From: an uncultured Gammaproteobacteria bacterium
GTDB lineage: Bacteria; Pseudomonadota; Gammaproteobacteria; GCA-001735895
NCBI GenBank assembly: GCA_937980285.1
Contig: CALJQI010000268.1
Coordinates: 1-15,089, forward strand
Reading direction: 5' to 3'
DNA length: 15,089 nucleotides
A program made the position numbers and the translations under genes. A model generated the notes under the pieces. The model searched no databases and was not told the DNA's origin. It worked only from the letters and a program-made list of their open reading frames with translations. Positions 7,308 through 14,366 of this stretch are shown piece after piece. Each line of letters starts with the position of its first letter. Within the stretch, counting starts at the first letter, position 1.

Positions 7308-7326
7308 CAAATATCACAGAACGACC

Positions 7327-7521
7327 TTACTCGTCGTCGTCTTCGACGACCTTGTCCGCGATAACCTTACGCCCCTTGTAATATCCATCGGCACTAACGT
7401 GATGACGGCGATGCGTTTCGCCAGTAGTCGGTTCCACCGACAGGGTCGCGCTGCCGAGCGCATCGTGCGATCGTCTCATGCCCCGCTTCGACGGGGTCTT
7501 TCGGTTTTGCTGAACTGCCAT
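7327..7521 (-). CDS. rpmF: 50S ribosomal protein L32
   Basis: This is a component of the large ribosomal subunit. The 64-residue, basic N-terminal sequence MAVQQNRKTPSKRGMRRSHD followed by a GETHRRHHVS segment is diagnostic of L32. It is the cysteine-free form, without the zinc-ribbon cysteines that some bacteria carry. The C-terminal VVEDDDE makes it slightly longer than the usual 56-60 residues. The ATG at 7519-7521 has TGGAG 6 nt upstream, the best ribosome site in the operon, in keeping with high expression. It sits 17 nt after yceD and before plsX, the arrangement conserved across gammaproteobacteria. Confidence 0.97.
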   Translation of the reverse strand: MAVQQNRKTPSKRGMRRSHDALGSATLSVEPTTGETHRRHHVSADGYYKGRKVIADKVVEDDDE

Positions 7522-7538
7522 TTGTATCTCCAGTTAAC

Positions 7539-8060
7539 TCAATCTGTCGTTTTCAGTTGCTGTAAAACTGCAAACGGATTTTCTTTAGCGGCGGCTTCAG
7601 GCTCTGATGCCGAGGCCTGCCAGTGTTCGTTGCAACTGCTGTCCTCGTGCAAGGCCACCAGCGGTGCTGCGAGTATCAACTCGTCTTCGATTACTTCGAA
7701 AATATCGATGAATCCGTCATCGCTGTAAATCGTGTCCAGGCTGCTGTCACGCAGCAGTTCGTCGCTTGCGTCTATCATCAGCTCGAACTCAAGCTCTAAC
7801 GGCATATCCAATGACTGCAGGCAGCGCTGGCATTCCAGCTCGAGGCTGGTGCGGAGCTGCCCTTTAATCATTGGTATGTCGTATTCGTCACGCACAAACT
7901 CGAATGTGACGCTAATCTTGCGGTCATCATGTCCGCCGTCGCCCGGGTGTAACAGCTGTCCCAAACGCTCCAATTTCGATAATGCGATCTCGCCCTCGAA
8001 ATAGCCGTTTCGGGTCACTTCCTTTTGGACCTGGTAGCGCCTACGCAACTTATCCTGCAT
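7539..8060 (-). CDS. yceD: YceD family protein (DUF177), 23S rRNA accumulation/biogenesis
   Basis: The 173-residue protein matches the DUF177/YceD family. It has the paired cysteines LECQRC (C77, C80) in the middle, the acidic EDELILAAPLV motif (125-135) and the C-terminal NPFAVLQQLK (161-170). YceD has been linked to 23S rRNA accumulation in E. coli and plants, but its biochemistry is not settled. Co-transcription with rpmF (17-nt gap) fits a ribosome-related role. The ATG at 8058-8060 lacks a clear Shine-Dalgarno. It is the first gene of the operon and diverges from maf. Confidence 0.93.
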   Translation of the reverse strand: MQDKLRRRYQVQKEVTRNGYFEGEIALSKLERLGQLLHPGDGGHDDRKISVTFEFVRDEYDIPMIKGQLRTSLELECQRCLQSLDMPLELEFELMIDASDELLRDSSLDTIYSDDGFIDIFEVIEDELILAAPLVALHEDSSCNEHWQASASEPEAAAKENPFAVLQQLKTTD

Positions 8061-8081
8061 AAGGCGGCGATTTTACATGCT

Positions 8082-8090
8082 TGTGGATAA
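8082..8090 (-). promoter_or_regulatory. Consensus DnaA box upstream of yceD
   Basis: The minus strand reads TTATCCACA, an exact match to the E. coli consensus DnaA box, 21 nt before the yceD start codon and within its likely promoter or leader. A single 9-mer is expected by chance roughly once in eight windows of this size, so function is unproven. No cluster of boxes is present, so this is not an origin. Confidence 0.35.
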
Positions 8091-8092
8091 GA

Positions 8093-8122
8093 TTGTCTAT
8101 TCAAATCGCGATTAAAATCAAC
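8093..8122 (-). promoter_or_regulatory. Possible promoter region for yceD-rpmF-plsX-fabH
   Basis: On the minus strand TTGATT is followed, 18 nt later, by GACAAT (4 of 6 matches to the -10 consensus). The spacer includes the perfect 10-bp palindrome AATCGCGATT (8104-8113), which could be an operator. The promoter match is mediocre. It is offered because this 300-bp divergent region must hold promoters for both yceD and maf. On the plus strand, TATACT near 8151 is a candidate -10 for maf. Confidence 0.25.
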
Positions 8123-8217
8123 CGATTATGCAATTGGCGCGGGCCTGTAATATACTGCGCTGCGGCGTTATTGCCGGCTCCGATCCGTATGGCGCCAACC
8201 TGACCAAAGCCGGGCCG

Positions 8218-8291
8218 TTCCCGCGAAAGCGGGAATCCTGTAGAAAGCGCTTTGAAGCCGTTTCAAGATCCTCGTTTTCGCGGGGATGACG
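8218..8291. repeat. REP-like palindrome pair (BIME-like element)
   Basis: The first unit, TTCCCGCGAAAGCGGGAA (8218-8235), is a 7-bp perfect stem with a GAAA tetraloop. About 35 nt later an inverted, slightly diverged unit (8269-8288) forms ATCCTCG/CGGGGAT with one G-U pair and continues into GATGACG. The cccgCGAAAGcggga core and flanking GGAATCC / GGGATGACG resemble the short dispersed palindromes common in many proteobacterial genomes. Only one copy is in this window, so genome-wide repetition is inferred. Confidence 0.6.
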
Positions 8292-8360
8292 AGCTTAATC
8301 GAGCGCTATTCGGGACCGGCATGTATTCGAAACCAGCTCCAATCCCGGGAATCAAATCCA

Positions 8361-8942
8361 GTGCAAGAGAAGATCATTCTGGCCAGCAGCTCACCCTATC
8401 GCAGACTGTTGCTCGATCGCCTGCGGCTCGACTACGAGTGCCACTCGCCCGACATCGACGAATCCGTCCACAGCGGAGAAGCGGCCACCGATTATGTTTG
8501 CCGCCTGGCCGAAGCCAAGGCGCAAGCGATTGCCCGCGATTACCCCGATGCTATCGTGATCGGCTCGGATCAGTGCGCCCTGCTTGACGAGCGCATACTC
8601 GGCAAACCCGGTTCGCATGAAAATGCCCTGCAGCAGTTACGCCGCGCACAGGGCAAGACCGTGGTATTTCATACCGCGGTCTGCGTCTTGAACCTGGCGA
8701 GGGATATCTGCCTGGTTGAGGACGTGCCTTTCGAAGTCGAATTCCGAAATCTGAGCGATCAACAACTGGCGCATTACCTGCTGGTCGAACAGCCCTATGA
8801 CTGTGCAGGCAGTTTCAAGGCCGAAGGCTACGGCGCCTGCCTGTTCAAGGCTCTGCGCGGTGACGATCCCAACGCCCTGATCGGCCTGCCGCTGTTGAGG
8901 TTGACGACGATGCTGGAGAGCGCCGGGGTAACCGTGGTATGA
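8361..8942 (+). CDS. yceF: Maf-family nucleotide pyrophosphatase, YceF subgroup
   Basis: Maf proteins hydrolyse non-canonical or modified nucleoside triphosphates; the YceF subgroup acts on 7-methyl-GTP in E. coli. The 193-residue product starts with the substrate-binding IILASSSPYRR, and has the catalytic IGSDQ (D70), LGKPG (80-84), and CAGSFKAEGYG (148-158) before NALIGLPL. E. coli YceF is 194 residues and sits at the same place, divergent from yceD. The first in-frame ATG (8286) lies inside the REP-like palindrome and would add 25 unrelated residues. The GTG at 8361-8363 puts the conserved motif right at the N-terminus, so I chose it, although the ribosome site (CGGGA, 10 nt away) is modest. 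It converges on sppA with a 12-nt gap. Confidence 0.93.
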   Translation: MQEKIILASSSPYRRLLLDRLRLDYECHSPDIDESVHSGEAATDYVCRLAEAKAQAIARDYPDAIVIGSDQCALLDERILGKPGSHENALQQLRRAQGKTVVFHTAVCVLNLARDICLVEDVPFEVEFRNLSDQQLAHYLLVEQPYDCAGSFKAEGYGACLFKALRGDDPNALIGLPLLRLTTMLESAGVTVV

Positions 8943-8954
8943 GCCTCGTGCCCG

Positions 8955-9938
8955 TCAATTCATCGAAAGCCCGTCGAATAGCAATTCGCTGATACGCTGG
9001 CCGGCGCTACTGCCGATACGATCGGCTATCCGCTCGAGCAAATCGGTTTTGGGCGTGAAATCGACAACCTCTTCGGCCTCGAGCTCGCGTGCGACGCTGC
9101 GGGTGGTGCCGTAAGCATCCGCGAGTCCCAGCTTCACTGACTGCTCGCCGCTCCAGATCAGTCCGCTGAACAAGTCCTGGGTTTCGTCCAGGCGATCGCC
9201 CCTGCCCTGCTTGACCGCGTCGATGAAATGACCGTGCACCTGGTTCAGCATGGCTTGCAGGTGATCTTTCTGCTGTTGCTGCTCGGGCAGGAAGGGATCG
9301 AACAGGGCCTTGTTGTCCCCGGCGGTCAGAAGGCGTCTTTCGATGCCGAGTTTTTTCATCATATCGACAAACCCGAAAGCGTCCAGACGCACGCCGATGG
9401 AACCGACGAGACTCGACTTGTTGACATATATCCTGTCCGCGGCGGCGGCCACGAAGTAGCCGCCCGAGGCGGCGATATCGGTGACCACCGCGTACACCGG
9501 AACGGATTCATGCTCCTGCTTGAGGCGCATGATTTCATCGAAAATATAGGCCGACTGCACCGGCGAACCGCCGGGAGAGTTGATTTCGATGACAATACCC
9601 GCGGTGTCCTCGTGCTCGAACGCTTTCCTGAGCCCGGAAAGAACGTTTTTCGATCCGCCAGGTTCGTCATCGGCGATGACGCCGGACAATTTTACCAGCG
9701 CCGTGTGTTGCTCACCGTCGGCCTTGCCCGCAACCCCGGCGCCAGGGTCGCCCGCGCTCATCAGCGTAATCGTCACGACGCTCAGGTAAACGATAAAAAA
9801 CAGCATGAAGAAAACGCGCCATCGACGTGCCCGCCGCTGCTCGGTGAGCGCGGCGAATACCAGCCGGTCGACCACTTTCTGTTGCTGCTCCGTGGACTGC
9901 GAACTGTCTTGGTTGGAACCTGTATCTGAATCTGTCAT
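8955..9938 (-). CDS. sppA: Signal peptide peptidase SppA (36-kDa type), S49 family
   Basis: This is a membrane-anchored serine protease that degrades cleaved signal peptides and other membrane peptides. The 327-residue protein has a cytoplasmic Q/S-rich N-terminus, one membrane helix (about 42-61) and a periplasmic S49 domain. The latter has EINSPGGS (118-125), nucleophile S158 in AASGGYF, and the probable general-base K210 in TAGDNKALFDPF, a Ser-Lys dyad with the roughly 50-residue spacing seen in short SppA enzymes. It is half the size of the E. coli SppA and corresponds to the single-domain type. The ATG at 9936-9938 has AGGA 7 nt upstream. It lies 34 nt after rluC on the same strand; rluC-sppA near maf is also found in Pseudomonas. 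Confidence 0.94.
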   Translation of the reverse strand: MTDSDTGSNQDSSQSTEQQQKVVDRLVFAALTEQRRARRWRVFFMLFFIVYLSVVTITLMSAGDPGAGVAGKADGEQHTALVKLSGVIADDEPGGSKNVLSGLRKAFEHEDTAGIVIEINSPGGSPVQSAYIFDEIMRLKQEHESVPVYAVVTDIAASGGYFVAAAADRIYVNKSSLVGSIGVRLDAFGFVDMMKKLGIERRLLTAGDNKALFDPFLPEQQQQKDHLQAMLNQVHGHFIDAVKQGRGDRLDETQDLFSGLIWSGEQSVKLGLADAYGTTRSVARELEAEEVVDFTPKTDLLERIADRIGSSAGQRISELLFDGLSMN

Positions 9939-9972
9939 TGGTTATTCCTGTAACGGTGTTGCCGTAAAGCAA

Positions 9973-10974
9973 TCAGGTCAGAGCCGTCTCACCCAGCACG
10001 GTTTCGAATTCCGTCGGCAACGGCGCATTGATTACCACTTCAGAAGTGTAGTCGCAAAATGGCAGTTCAAGGCTGGCAGCATGCAACATCAGGCGTTTTA
10101 TCTTGCGTTGACGCATGCTGCGATTGAATTCGCTATCGCCGTATTTTTCGTCGCCGACGATGGCGTGCCCCTGCGATTGGCAATGCACCCTGATCTGATG
10201 GGTTCGGCCGGTGACCAGTTGTACCTGGATTATGCTGTAGTGCTTGCCGCCGCGTAACAGCCGTATCCGGCTCAGGGCGGTCTTGCCATTGCTATCTACC
10301 CTTACTCTTCGCTCGCCATTGGGCAGAAGAAATTTTTTCAGCGGCAGATTCAGCTCGACAAGTTCCGCCGGCCAGTCACCCTGAACCATGGCGATGTAGT
10401 TCTTGTTGAGCTGGTTATCACGCAGCAAATTCTGCATGCCCAGCAACGCCTGCCTGTTTTTTGCCAGCATCAGGCAACCGCTGGTGTCTCGATCGAGACG
10501 ATGGACCAGTTCGATCTCGGTTTGCGGATAAAGCAGGCGCATCGCGTCGATGACACCATAGTCGACACCGGAACCGGCATGCACCGCAAGGCCGGCGGGT
10601 TTGTCGATAATCAGAATATCGTTGTTTTCGAACAGCACCGACTGTTCGAGCCTGGAAAGCAATGACTTCGGCGGCCGCGGCGCCACCGGTTTTTCCTGCT
10701 GCAGTTGCATCGGCGGTATCCTGACCTGATCACCAATTTGCAGCTTGTACTCGGGCTTGCAGCGTTTCTTGTTAACCCGAACCTCGCCTTTTCTGATAAT
10801 GCGATAAATGCGCGTGCGCGGCACCTCGCCAAGCCGCTTGATGAGGAAATTATCGAGCCGCTGGTTGAGTTGCGCAGCGGTCACTTCAACCAGGCTGACC
10901 GGGGTTTTTTGTGGCTTATTTGAATTCAATGGATGGCAGTAACAACAAACTGTGTTATATTCGCGGCGTAGCAT
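9973..10974 (-). CDS. rluC: 23S rRNA pseudouridine synthase RluC
   Basis: RluC converts uridines 955, 2504 and 2580 of 23S rRNA (E. coli numbering) to pseudouridine. The 333-residue product has an S4 RNA-binding domain (about 37-98; RLDNFLIKRL, IRKGEVRVNKK) and the RluA-type catalytic domain with HRLDRDTSG (158-166; catalytic D161) and GRTHQIRVH (256-264). Position beside and divergent from rne is as in E. coli, which separates RluC from RluD. The ATG at 10972-10974 has AGGCAG upstream, but adds a cysteine-containing leader (VCCYCHP) absent from E. coli RluC. A TTG at 10927-10929 would give 318 residues, close to the E. coli 319. TACAAT overlapping the ATG could even be a -10 element. The start is therefore uncertain. 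Confidence 0.95.
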   Translation of the reverse strand: MLRREYNTVCCYCHPLNSNKPQKTPVSLVEVTAAQLNQRLDNFLIKRLGEVPRTRIYRIIRKGEVRVNKKRCKPEYKLQIGDQVRIPPMQLQQEKPVAPRPPKSLLSRLEQSVLFENNDILIIDKPAGLAVHAGSGVDYGVIDAMRLLYPQTEIELVHRLDRDTSGCLMLAKNRQALLGMQNLLRDNQLNKNYIAMVQGDWPAELVELNLPLKKFLLPNGERRVRVDSNGKTALSRIRLLRGGKHYSIIQVQLVTGRTHQIRVHCQSQGHAIVGDEKYGDSEFNRSMRQRKIKRLMLHAASLELPFCDYTSEVVINAPLPTEFETVLGETALT

Positions 10975-11020
10975 TGTACTGCCTAATACCTGGGCAAAAC
11001 ACTACCAATACAGTTTTTTA

Positions 11021-11289
11021 GCGGAGAGCACACCGCGAGCGCGGCTGTTTTCCAGAAGAATTAGTCCCCGGAGGCGATTTACAGGCGCCTTGATCAGGGG
11101 GCATTAACACATACCGGCTTATGTACTGCCTCATACTCAGTATTGCTTACATTAAAAGTTTCCCAACGATAATCGGTTTGACCAGAACCGACTGCTCGGG
11201 CTCATTTGGCCCGCAACAAAAAATGGAAACGCTCTCGGCAATCTCTGAAGTTCGCAGCGCCCGGCCGTTCAAGCAAGGCAACTATTTCA
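11021..11289 (+). promoter_or_regulatory. Structured 5' leader of rne (candidate RNase E autoregulatory region)
   Basis: The 315 bp between rluC and rne hold no gene but several potential RNA hairpins. These are CCGC/GCGG (11033-11044); a nested CCCC-AGGCG ... CGCCT-GGGG (11066-11100); TCGGTT/AACCGA (11173-11191); and CGGGC/GCCCG (11197-11213). In E. coli a 361-nt rne leader with conserved stem-loops binds RNase E and sets its own mRNA half-life (Rfam rne5). The position and length fit such a leader. Homology of the hairpins themselves is inferred, not shown. TATATT at 10956-10961 is a weak candidate -10 for rne. Confidence 0.4.
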
Positions 11290-13812
11290 ATGAAACGTAT
11301 TCTAATCAACGCCACTCAGGCCGAAGAGCTGAGAGTGGCCATGGTCAATGGCCAGCGACTCTACGATCTCGATATCGAAGTACCCTCTCGAGAACAGAAA
11401 AAATCGAACATCTACAAGGGTAAGATTACCCGCGTCGAACCCAGCCTCGAAGCTGCATTTGTCAATTATGGCGCCGAGCGCCACGGCTTCCTGCCTTTCA
11501 AGGAAATCGCCAAGCAGTATTTCGGCGATGCACCCCGCGACGACAACGGCAAGCCCGTTCTCAAGGACGCCCTCAAGGTCGACCAGGAGATTATCGTGCA
11601 GGTCGAGAAAGAGGAGCGTGGCAACAAGGGCGCCGCACTCACCAGTTTTATCAGCCTGGCCGGCAGATTCCTGGTTGCGATGCCGCAAAACCCGCGGGCC
11701 GGCGGGGTTTCCAGGCGCATCGAAGGCGAAGACCGCGATGAGCTGAAAAAGGTGCTGGCGCAGCTCGAAATGCCCGAAGGCATGGGCGTTATCGTGCGCA
11801 CCGCCGGTGTCGGCCGCAGCGCCGAGGAAATGCAATGGGACCTCGACTACCTGACCCAGGTCTGGTCGGCCATCGAAAAAGCCGCCGACGGCAAGAAGGC
11901 GCCATTCCTGATTTACCAAGAATCGGAGATCGTCGTGCGCGCGTTGCGCGATCACTACCGTAACGACATCGGTGAAATTCTGATCGATTCGGAGAAGGCC
12001 TATCAACAGGCGCATGATTTCATGTCGATGGTTATGCCGGGATCGATCAACAAGCTAAAGCGCTTCGACGACAAGCTGCCGCTGTTCAATCGCTTCCAGA
12101 TCGAAAACCAGATCGAGTCCGCTTTTTCACGCCAGGTAAACCTGCCCTCCGGCGGTGCCATAGTTATCGATCATACCGAGGCCCTGACATCGATCGATAT
12201 AAACTCCGCGCGCGCCACCCGCGGCAGCGATATCGAAGATACCGCGAAGATGACCAACCTCGAAGCCGCCGATGAAATCGCGCGCCAGTTGCGCATTCGC
12301 GACCTCGGCGGTCTGATCGTCATCGATTTTATCGATATGATGCAGAACAAGAATCAACGCGAAGTCGAATCCCGCCTGCGCAACGCCGTATACGAAGACC
12401 GCGCCAGGGTTCAGATCGGGCGCATTTCGCGTTTCGGCCTGCTGGAAATGTCGCGTCAGCGGCTGCGCCCTTCGCTAGAGGAATCGAGCCAGATAGTCTG
12501 TCCACGCTGCAGCGGTCAGGGCACTATTCGAGATGTCGAGTCACTGTCGCTGGCAGTGCTGCGCCTGCTCGAGGAAGAGGCCCTGAAGGACAACACCGGC
12601 AAGATCCTGGCCAAGATTCCGGTCGAATGCGCCACTTATCTTCTCAACGAAAAGCGCGAGAAAATCGATTCGCTCGAACAGCGACGCGACGTGCATATCG
12701 TCGTAATCCCCGATCCGAAGCTGGAAACACCGCACTACGAGATCGAACGCGTAAAGGACAACGACACTCATCGACACGAATCGAACTACAAGAAATCCTA
12801 CGAACTGACCACCGACGAAGAACCGGTCGACCTGGTTGAAATGGCCAGCAGCACCACGGTAACGCCTGAAAAAGCCGCTGTTCAACGGGTTGCGCCGCCG
12901 GGACCGAGGCCGGTTGCCGCGCCAGCCGAAGCGGCACCCGCCGGCGGATCCGAAACGCGCGTCGGCCTGCTCGGCAAAATCATCAATTTACTGGTCGGTG
13001 GAAGCGACAAGCCGGCCGAGGAAAAGCAGGAAACCGAGGCCAGGCCCGAAAATCGCCAGGGCCGGGGCGGCAATCGTGGTCGCCGCGGCAAGTACCGCGG
13101 TGGTCAAAATCGGCAACGCGGTAACGCCAACGCCAAAGGCGCTGACGGCAACAAGCGTAGCCAGGGGCAGGACAAGGATCAGCGCAGCCAGGAGAAATCC
13201 GCTACCCAGGAAGGCAAGCGCGGCGGACAATCACGTTCCGGACGCTCCCGGGGCGGAAATCGCGGCGGCCGGGGTCGCGGTGGGCGCCAGCAGGATAACA
13301 GGACACAACAGGATAAAAACACAGCACCCGAGGGCAATGAAAAATCCGCCCAGGGCGACGCCGACAAGCCTCGCTCGGGTAATAAACGGCCTGCACCGGC
13401 AAAACAGGATGAGCAGGCCTCATCCAGGCAAATATCCGCGGATAGCGCTTCGAACGAACAAAAGCCAAACAAACCGGACGTCAGTATCGACGGCAAAGCC
13501 AAAGCGGAGTCAGGCAAGACTCGTAGCGGCGAAGACAAGTCCGGCGTCCAGCCGAAAAAGAATGCCGAAAAGAAAACCGGTGGCGGCGCCGAGGCTGCCG
13601 AGTCGAAGCCGAAGTCCGATAGCAAACCCGCTGGCGGCGCCGAGGCTGCCGAGTCGAAGCCGAGATCCGATAGCAAACCCGCTGTAAAAGCGGCAACCGA
13701 ATCGGCGCCGAAGCTAGAAAAGGCCGAGGCCAGGGTGGAAAAAACTGAGAAAAAACCACCGGTCGACGCGGTGAAAACCGAGGCGGCTACGCCGGCAATC
13801 AACCAGGACTGA
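11290..13812 (+). CDS. rne: Ribonuclease E
   Basis: RNase E is the membrane-associated endonuclease that starts mRNA decay and matures rRNA and tRNA. The 840-residue protein has the full catalytic half: S1 domain (about 35-125), 5'-monophosphate sensor (R170, T171), metal-binding D303 and D346, and the zinc-link CPRC (C404, C407) numbered as in E. coli. After about 515 the tail is low-complexity. An amphipathic stretch RVGLLGKIINLLVGG (557-571) resembles the membrane-targeting segment A. Arg-Gly-rich RNA-binding blocks follow (591-611 and 642-666), then a Lys/Glu/Ser/Pro tail with a 17-residue duplication (765-798). I recognise no enolase or PNPase binding motif, and the tail is about 220 residues shorter than in E. 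coli. The ATG at 11290 (AAGG upstream) begins MKRILINATQ, the conserved family start; the frame extends upstream to a TTG at 11206. Confidence 0.97.
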   Translation: MKRILINATQAEELRVAMVNGQRLYDLDIEVPSREQKKSNIYKGKITRVEPSLEAAFVNYGAERHGFLPFKEIAKQYFGDAPRDDNGKPVLKDALKVDQEIIVQVEKEERGNKGAALTSFISLAGRFLVAMPQNPRAGGVSRRIEGEDRDELKKVLAQLEMPEGMGVIVRTAGVGRSAEEMQWDLDYLTQVWSAIEKAADGKKAPFLIYQESEIVVRALRDHYRNDIGEILIDSEKAYQQAHDFMSMVMPGSINKLKRFDDKLPLFNRFQIENQIESAFSRQVNLPSGGAIVIDHTEALTSIDINSARATRGSDIEDTAKMTNLEAADEIARQLRIRDLGGLIVIDFIDMMQNKNQREVESRLRNAVYEDRARVQIGRISRFGLLEMSRQRLRPSLEESSQIVCPRCSGQGTIRDVESLSLAVLRLLEEEALKDNTGKILAKIPVECATYLLNEKREKIDSLEQRRDVHIVVIPDPKLETPHYEIERVKDNDTHRHESNYKKSYELTTDEEPVDLVEMASSTTVTPEKAAVQRVAPPGPRPVAAPAEAAPAGGSETRVGLLGKIINLLVGGSDKPAEEKQETEARPENRQGRGGNRGRRGKYRGGQNRQRGNANAKGADGNKRSQGQDKDQRSQEKSATQEGKRGGQSRSGRSRGGNRGGRGRGGRQQDNRTQQDKNTAPEGNEKSAQGDADKPRSGNKRPAPAKQDEQASSRQISADSASNEQKPNKPDVSIDGKAKAESGKTRSGEDKSGVQPKKNAEKKTGGGAEAAESKPKSDSKPAGGAEAAESKPRSDSKPAVKAATESAPKLEKAEARVEKTEKKPPVDAVKTEAATPAINQD
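13582..13683 (+). repeat. 51-bp tandem duplication in the rne tail
   Basis: Two adjacent 51-bp copies (13582-13632 and 13633-13683) each encode GGAEAAESKPxSDSKPA. They differ only at two neighbouring bases, giving Lys in the first and Arg in the second. The duplication is exactly in frame and nearly identical at DNA level, which points to a recent slippage or unequal-exchange event in a disordered region. Confidence 0.9.
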
Positions 13813-13813
13813 T

Positions 13814-13853
13814 AAAACCTCCGCCGACCCGAAGCGCTTCGCTTCGGGCCGGC
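13814..13853. terminator. Bidirectional hairpin terminator between rne and the skp-like gene
   Basis: GCCG-A-CCCGAAGC and GCTTCGGG-C-CGGC (13823-13835 and 13841-13853) form a 12-bp stem with one A-C mismatch and a 5-nt loop. It starts 10 nt after the rne stop and 8 nt after the convergent skp-like stop. On the minus strand a T-run (TTTTAT) follows after a short GGAGG. On the plus strand the T-rich stretch is about 10 nt further on. It probably terminates or protects both transcripts. Confidence 0.65.
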
Positions 13854-13861
13854 GTCCTGAT

Positions 13862-14350
13862 TTACTTTTTCAGTTCCTTGAGGATTTCATCGGTAATATC
13901 TACCGCGTCACTGGCATAGGCAATACCGGCATCGGTAAAAATGAAGTCATAGCCCTGTTTTTCGCCGTAAGCCTGGATCACGGCCTTGATAGAGATCTGA
14001 ACCTGTTGCAGCAACTCTCGCTGCTTGGCCTGTAAGTCTTCCTTCAGCGACTGCTGCTCGAACTGAAACCGACGCTTATTCTGAACAATGTTGTCTTCGG
14101 CTTTTTTCTTTTGCTCGGCGCTCATGATGGCGCTGTCGTTCTGGTAAGTTTTTTCCATTTCCTGTATTTCCTGCGCCAGGCTTCGCAGGCTTTGCTCACG
14201 ATCGCCGAACTGCTCCTGTAGCGCCTTGTTGGCTTCTACTGCCTGCGGCGACTGCTCCAGCAATACTTTGGATTTTATAAATGCGTTACCACCGGCGGCG
14301 TTTAGCCCAAAGCTCATTACTGCCAGCAAAACAAATGTAGTTAATTTCAT
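13862..14350 (-). CDS. Skp/OmpH-like periplasmic chaperone
   Basis: The 162-residue product has an N-terminal signal peptide (hydrophobic 5-15, likely cleavage near 18-21), a long charged coiled-coil region (about 37-120, rich in Glu, Gln and Lys) and a C-terminal beta-type end (IKAVIQAYGEKQGYDFIFTDAGIAYAS). This is the Skp/OmpH layout, and E. coli Skp is 161 residues with its precursor signal. Skp trimers hold unfolded outer-membrane proteins in the periplasm on the way to BamA. Here the gene is not beside bamA or lpxD but follows a DUF4124 gene after 16 nt, so it may be a paralogue with other clients. The ATG at 14348-14350 has GAGAG about 10 nt upstream. Confidence 0.85.
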   Translation of the reverse strand: MKLTTFVLLAVMSFGLNAAGGNAFIKSKVLLEQSPQAVEANKALQEQFGDREQSLRSLAQEIQEMEKTYQNDSAIMSAEQKKKAEDNIVQNKRRFQFEQQSLKEDLQAKQRELLQQVQISIKAVIQAYGEKQGYDFIFTDAGIAYASDAVDITDEILKELKK

Positions 14351-14366
14351 GCGTTGATGTCTCTCG

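Noticed and set aside
7069..7728. 219-codon plus-strand open frame
   Set aside because: It runs antisense across plsX, the rpmF-plsX hairpin, rpmF and yceD, all of which are clear minus-strand genes.
8061..8360. Replication origin suggested by the DnaA box
   Set aside because: There is a single box, no AT-rich unwinding region and no dnaA/dnaN/gidA neighbourhood.
8943..8954. Terminator between the convergent maf and sppA genes
   Set aside because: The 12-nt gap has no hairpin or T-run.
9228..9929. 233-codon plus-strand open frame
   Set aside because: It is antisense to the conserved sppA coding sequence and has no recognisable domain.
11206..11289. TTG-initiated N-terminal extension of rne
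   Set aside because: The conserved RNase E N-terminus MKRILINAT begins at 11290; the extension lies in the structured leader.
12890..13687. 265-codon plus-strand frame and 207-codon minus-strand frame (13179-13802) over the rne tail
   Set aside because: Both are shadows of the repetitive, GC-rich rne tail; their odd composition mirrors the repeats.
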